NCBI GenBank assembly: GCA_011371465.1 | Contig: DRQL01000335.1 | Coordinates: forward strand, 1 to 9,013 | Length of the DNA stretch: 9,013 bases | Source: Gammaproteobacteria bacterium | GTDB taxonomy: Bacteria; Pseudomonadota; Gammaproteobacteria; DSM-19610 | Direction: 5' to 3' | In this document: positions 6,361 through 9,013 of the stretch, one piece after another | Layout of the letters: each line of letters starts with the position of its first letter | Numbering within the stretch: the stretch's first letter is position 1 | The notes under the pieces: generated by a model | Databases searched by the model: none | What the model saw: the letters and a program-made list of their open reading frames with translations, nothing else | Told to the model about the DNA's origin: nothing | Program-made: the position numbers and the translations under genes

Positions 6361-7738
6361 GCTGGTAGCCCGCCTCACCGACAGCAGCGCGTACCTGGCC
6401 GGCCTGCTGTGGGGCAACGGACTGACCCTGGGCATCCTGCTGGGCATGGGTCTGTACCTGACGATTCGCATGGGGCTGGTGCAGGTGCGCGGCTTCCGTC
6501 ACTCGCTGGCACTGCTGTCCGGCCGCTACAGCTGCCCCGATCATGAAGGGCAGATCAGTCACTTCCAGGCACTCTCCACCGCGCTGTCGGCCACCGTGGG
6601 TACCGGTAATATCGCCGGTGTGGCAACCGCGATCTCGCTGGGTGGTCCCGGCGCCCTGTTCTGGATGTGGGTAACGGCGTTCTTTGGCATGGCCACCAAG
6701 TTTACCGAGTGTACGCTGGCGCTGAAATTCAGGCAGGTCGGGAACAACGGCGAAATCTCCGGCGGCCCCATGTATACCCTGCTGCACGGCCTGAAAATGA
6801 AACGCACCGCCGTGCTGTTCGCCAGCTTTGCGCTGGTCGCTTCCTTCGGTATCGGCAACATGGTTCAGGCCAACTCCGTGGTGGATGGCCTGGGCTACCT
6901 GTACCCGGGTATTCGCGATAACGGCTGGCTGGTCGGTGGCGTACTGGCCTTCCTGGTCGGCATGGTGATACTGGGCGGCGTCAGCCGCATTGCCCGCGTC
7001 GCCAGCGCCATCGTGCCGCTGATGGCCATCCTCTACATCAGCGGCGCCCTGCTGGTGCTGTTCAACCATGCCGACCGGGTCCCCGCTGCCTTTGCCACCA
7101 TCCTCGAGCACGCCCTGAACCCCTGGGCAGTCGGCGGTGCCGCGGTCGGCGAAGCCATACGCTGGGGCGTGGCGCGCGGACTGTTCTCCAACGAGGCCGG
7201 CCTGGGCTCCTCGCCCATGGCGCACGCGGCGGCACGCACCAATGAACCGGTACGCGAAGGCCTGGTCGCCATGCTGGAACCGTTCATCGACACGCTGGTG
7301 ATCTGCACCATGACCGGCCTGGTGATCGTGGTCACCGGCGCCTACAGCCTGCAACGGGAAGACCTGGTGGGCGCCGCGCTGACCGCCCATGCCTTCCAGA
7401 GCTCGCTGGGGACCTCCGGCGCAGCGGTGGTCGGCATCGGCCTGAGCCTGTTCGCCTTCTCGACCATGATCGCCTGGTCCTACTACGGCGATCGTTCGGC
7501 GCGCTTCCTGTTTGGCGAACGCGCGGTGCAGCCCTACCGGGTGCTGTACACCTTCCTGGTCATGGTCGGCGCCGCCATTCCCCTGAAACTGGTATGGAAC
7601 ATTGCCGACATCACCAATATCCTCATGGCGCTGCCCAACCTGCTGAGCCTGGCCCTGCTGGCGGGACTGGCGCAACGGCTCAAGACAGAGTATTTTTCTC
7701 GGCCTTTCAAAAAGGAAAACAGCAGGGCAAAATCATGA
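6353..7738 (+). CDS. AGCS family sodium:alanine/glycine symporter
   Basis: Inner-membrane sodium- (or proton-) coupled amino acid importer of the alanine-or-glycine:cation symporter family. Its 461 residues are of normal length and contain about ten to eleven hydrophobic segments. Diagnostic stretches are TVGTGNIAGVATAISLGGPG (81-100) followed by ALFWMW, GGPMYTLLHGL (137-147), the loop FSNEAGLGSSPMAHAAA (278-294), and FSTMIAWSYYGDR (369-381) in a late helix. The C-terminal tail is short and basic (FKKENSRAK). The exact amino acid cannot be read from the sequence; alanine, glycine and D-alanine are known family substrates. The ATG at 6353 lies within the protease gene (8-base overlap), and the stop at 7736-7738 overlaps the next start as ATGA, so it is embedded in a translationally coupled chain. 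No functional link to its neighbours is obvious. Confidence 0.92.
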   Translation: MNELVARLTDSSAYLAGLLWGNGLTLGILLGMGLYLTIRMGLVQVRGFRHSLALLSGRYSCPDHEGQISHFQALSTALSATVGTGNIAGVATAISLGGPGALFWMWVTAFFGMATKFTECTLALKFRQVGNNGEISGGPMYTLLHGLKMKRTAVLFASFALVASFGIGNMVQANSVVDGLGYLYPGIRDNGWLVGGVLAFLVGMVILGGVSRIARVASAIVPLMAILYISGALLVLFNHADRVPAAFATILEHALNPWAVGGAAVGEAIRWGVARGLFSNEAGLGSSPMAHAAARTNEPVREGLVAMLEPFIDTLVICTMTGLVIVVTGAYSLQREDLVGAALTAHAFQSSLGTSGAAVVGIGLSLFAFSTMIAWSYYGDRSARFLFGERAVQPYRVLYTFLVMVGAAIPLKLVWNIADITNILMALPNLLSLALLAGLAQRLKTEYFSRPFKKENSRAKS

Positions 7739-8085
7739 ACGCAACCAGCACTGACAGCGGACTGATATACGAAGACATCAGCGTCGGCAACGGCGACCTG
7801 TGCACGGGCCGTGGCCAGACCGCCATTGTGCACTACACCGGCTGGCTGGAAGACGGCACCCAATTTGATTCCAGCAGGGACCGCGGTGACCCCTTCAGCT
7901 TCCCCATCGACTGCGGTTATGTCATTCGCGGCTGGGACGAGGGTGTGGTCGGCATGCAGGTCGGCGGTGTACGCAAGCTGACCGTCCCGCCGCAACTCGC
8001 CTACGGTGAACAGGGCGCCGGCGGCGTCATCCCGCCCAATGCCACGCTGGTATTCGAAATCGAGCTGCTGGAAATTTCCGAATAG
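7735..8085 (+). CDS. FKBP-type peptidyl-prolyl cis-trans isomerase
   Basis: Single-domain FKBP rotamase that speeds proline isomerisation during folding. It has 116 residues with no signal peptide or membrane segment, so it is probably cytoplasmic. Compared with human FKBP12 the pocket is complete: Tyr34 (VHYTGWL), Phe44-Asp45 (TQFDSS), Phe54 (DPFSF), Val63-Ile64 (GYVIRGWDEG), Trp67, Tyr90 (LAYGEQGAGG) and Phe107 (LVFEIELLEI). The conserved VPPQLAYG and IPPNATLVF segments are present. The frame runs further upstream, but the domain begins right after the ATG at 7735, which overlaps the transporter stop as ATGA and has AGGG at 7724-7727. There is no IF domain of the SlyD type, so this is the small FkbP/Fbp class. 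It abuts nadC without a spacer. Confidence 0.93.
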   Translation: MNATSTDSGLIYEDISVGNGDLCTGRGQTAIVHYTGWLEDGTQFDSSRDRGDPFSFPIDCGYVIRGWDEGVVGMQVGGVRKLTVPPQLAYGEQGAGGVIPPNATLVFEIELLEISE

Positions 8086-8922
8086 ATGTTGCTCGAAGCA
8101 CTGGAAGCACAGATCGAACACGACATACGCAATGCCCTGGAAGAAGACCTGGGCAATGGCGACATCACCGCGCAACTGGTACCACAGGACCGCGTCTGGA
8201 AAGCCAGCGTGTATACCTCGGACCCCGCCATCCTGTGCGGTCGCAACTGGTTCGACGCGGTATTCCGGCACCTGGATACCGGTGTCGATGTACGCTGGTA
8301 CGCCGCCGATGGCGACCCCGTCAAGCCACACCAGGTCGTCTGCACACTGAAAGGTCCGGCGCGCGCGCTGCTGAGCGGTGAACGCACGGCACTCAACTTC
8401 CTGCAAACCCTGTCCGGTACCGCGACCATTGCCCACACCTATGCAAGACAGGTCCAGGGTCTGCACACCCGGATACTCGACACGAGGAAAACCGTACCCG
8501 GCCTGCGCCGTGCCCAGAAGTACGCCGTGCGCTGCGGCGGCTGCCACAATCACCGCATGGGCCTGTTCGATGCCTTTCTCATCAAGGAAAATCACATCAT
8601 GGCAGCAGGCTCCATAGCGGAAGCCGTGCAGCGTGCCCGTGCCCTTGGTAAGGAACTGCCCGTAGAAGTCGAAGTGGAAAACGGTGAAGAACTGCAGCAG
8701 GCCCTGCAGGCCGGTGCCAACCGCATCCTGCTCGACAATTTCACCCTTGAAGAAATCCGGGGCGCAGTACGCGTTACAAACGGCGCCGCAGAACTGGAAG
8801 CCTCCGGCGGCATCACACTGGACCAGCTGCGCGACTATGCCGAAACCGGTGTAGACTTTATTTCCGTGGGTGCCCTGACCAAGGATGTACAGGCTGTCGA
8901 TCTTTCGATGCGCTTCGACTGA
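8086..8922 (+). CDS. nadC: Nicotinate-nucleotide pyrophosphorylase (quinolinate phosphoribosyltransferase)
   Basis: Converts quinolinate and PRPP to nicotinate mononucleotide, CO2 and pyrophosphate, the last step of de novo NAD synthesis before the shared pathway; cytoplasmic dimer. The 278-residue length is typical. An N-terminal sandwich domain contains EEDLGNGDIT (19-28) and LKGPARALLSGERTALNFLQ (88-107). The barrel domain carries LSGTAT (109-114), DTRKTVPGLR (132-141), KYAVRCGGCHNHRMGLFDAF (145-164), LIKENH (165-170), EVEVEN (194-199), LLDNF (215-219), EASGGI (238-243) and GVDFISVGALTK (255-266). The substrate-binding Arg, Lys, Glu and Asp residues of the family all have counterparts. The ATG follows the FKBP stop codon directly (TAG then ATG), so reinitiation is likely; a ribosome site is weak. 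Neither nadA nor nadB is nearby, which is common. Confidence 0.97.
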   Translation: MLLEALEAQIEHDIRNALEEDLGNGDITAQLVPQDRVWKASVYTSDPAILCGRNWFDAVFRHLDTGVDVRWYAADGDPVKPHQVVCTLKGPARALLSGERTALNFLQTLSGTATIAHTYARQVQGLHTRILDTRKTVPGLRRAQKYAVRCGGCHNHRMGLFDAFLIKENHIMAAGSIAEAVQRARALGKELPVEVEVENGEELQQALQAGANRILLDNFTLEEIRGAVRVTNGAAELEASGGITLDQLRDYAETGVDFISVGALTKDVQAVDLSMRFD

Positions 8923-8925
8923 AAC

Positions 8926-8961
8926 GCAGGTCGGGTCAGGCGCAAAGCGTCCTGACCCGAC
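8926..8961. repeat. REP-like palindromic repeat, copy D, after nadC
   Basis: GTCGGGTCAGG (8930-8940) and CCTGACCCGAC (8951-8961) form an 11-bp perfect stem, extended by CGC/GCG around an AAA loop with one bulged T. The left flank GCAGG resembles the GTAGG flank of copies A to C. It starts a few bases after the nadC stop and could fold as a 3' stabilising hairpin of the long plus-strand transcript; with no T-run it is not a standard terminator. The remaining bases up to 9013 hold no gene I can support. Confidence 0.75.
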
Positions 8962-9013
8962 AACGCACGAATGAACGAGTGGCGCAGGGCCGCTTACACC
9001 TCAGGACTTGCGA

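Noticed and set aside
6317..7675. Long minus-strand open frame (452 codons) opposite the AGCS transporter
   Set aside because: Its product is rich in His, Gln, Gly and Arg with no recognisable domain, as expected for the reverse frame of a GC-rich gene. The plus-strand transporter is unmistakable.
7703..7715. Small hairpin CCTTT/AAAGG before the FKBP start
   Set aside because: A 5-bp AT-rich stem within coding sequence is too weak to claim as a regulatory structure.
7594..7734. N-terminal extension of the FKBP gene
   Set aside because: It overlaps the transporter gene by nearly 150 bases out of frame; the ATG at 7735 fits the domain and the ATGA coupling.
7534..8595. Minus-strand open frame of 353 codons across FKBP and nadC
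   Set aside because: It spans two well-supported plus-strand genes and shows no family motif, so it is a codon-bias shadow.
8971..9013. ATG at 8971 with 14 open codons to the window edge, as a possible next gene
   Set aside because: There is no ribosome site, the stretch is too short to judge, and it could equally be the end of a minus-strand gene (a minus-strand TAA lies at 8994-8996).

Overview
The window looks like an ordinary chromosomal stretch from a GC-rich gammaproteobacterium. The evidence is the PhoB/PhoR pair of gammaproteobacterial size and architecture, dense short-gap operons, high-GC codon use throughout, and short palindromic repeats of the REP-like kind between genes. The genus cannot be fixed from this sequence. 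I see no tRNA, rRNA, CRISPR array, insertion sequence or phage gene.

Left part (1-3867), mostly minus strand: a PilZ-domain gene cut by the left edge ends at 260 and converges on a phosphate-starvation block. That block, in transcription order, is phoB (3695-3009), phoR (2965-1664) and pstS (1306-329), closed by a clear rho-independent terminator at 282-307. Both phoB and pstS are preceded by Pho-box-like double repeats, each followed after exactly 10 bases by a plausible -10 element. This suggests that PhoB activates its own operon and the phosphate-binding protein. The permease genes pstC, pstA and pstB, and phoU, are not in the window. The 357-base gap between phoR and pstS carries the pstS promoter and three copies of a palindromic repeat.

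Right part (3868-8922), all plus strand: six tightly packed genes that could form one transcript. First come a class II glutamine amidotransferase of the EgtC type and an EgtB/SUMF1-type nonheme-iron sulfoxide synthase, overlapping by 4 bases. After a 34-base gap follow a membrane-anchored retropepsin-like aspartic protease, an AGCS-family sodium:alanine/glycine symporter, an FKBP-type peptidyl-prolyl isomerase and nadC; these overlap by 8, overlap by 4, and abut. The EgtC/EgtB pair implies thiol-histidine (ergothioneine-like) chemistry, but no EgtD methyltransferase or EgtE lyase is encoded here. nadC is followed by another copy of the palindromic repeat, and no further gene can be supported before the window ends.

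I did not find a strongly novel system. The items most worth a second look are the EgtC/EgtB pair without EgtD and with an apparently altered donor-binding end, the REP-like repeat family with paired changes in its arms, and the matched pair of Pho promoters.
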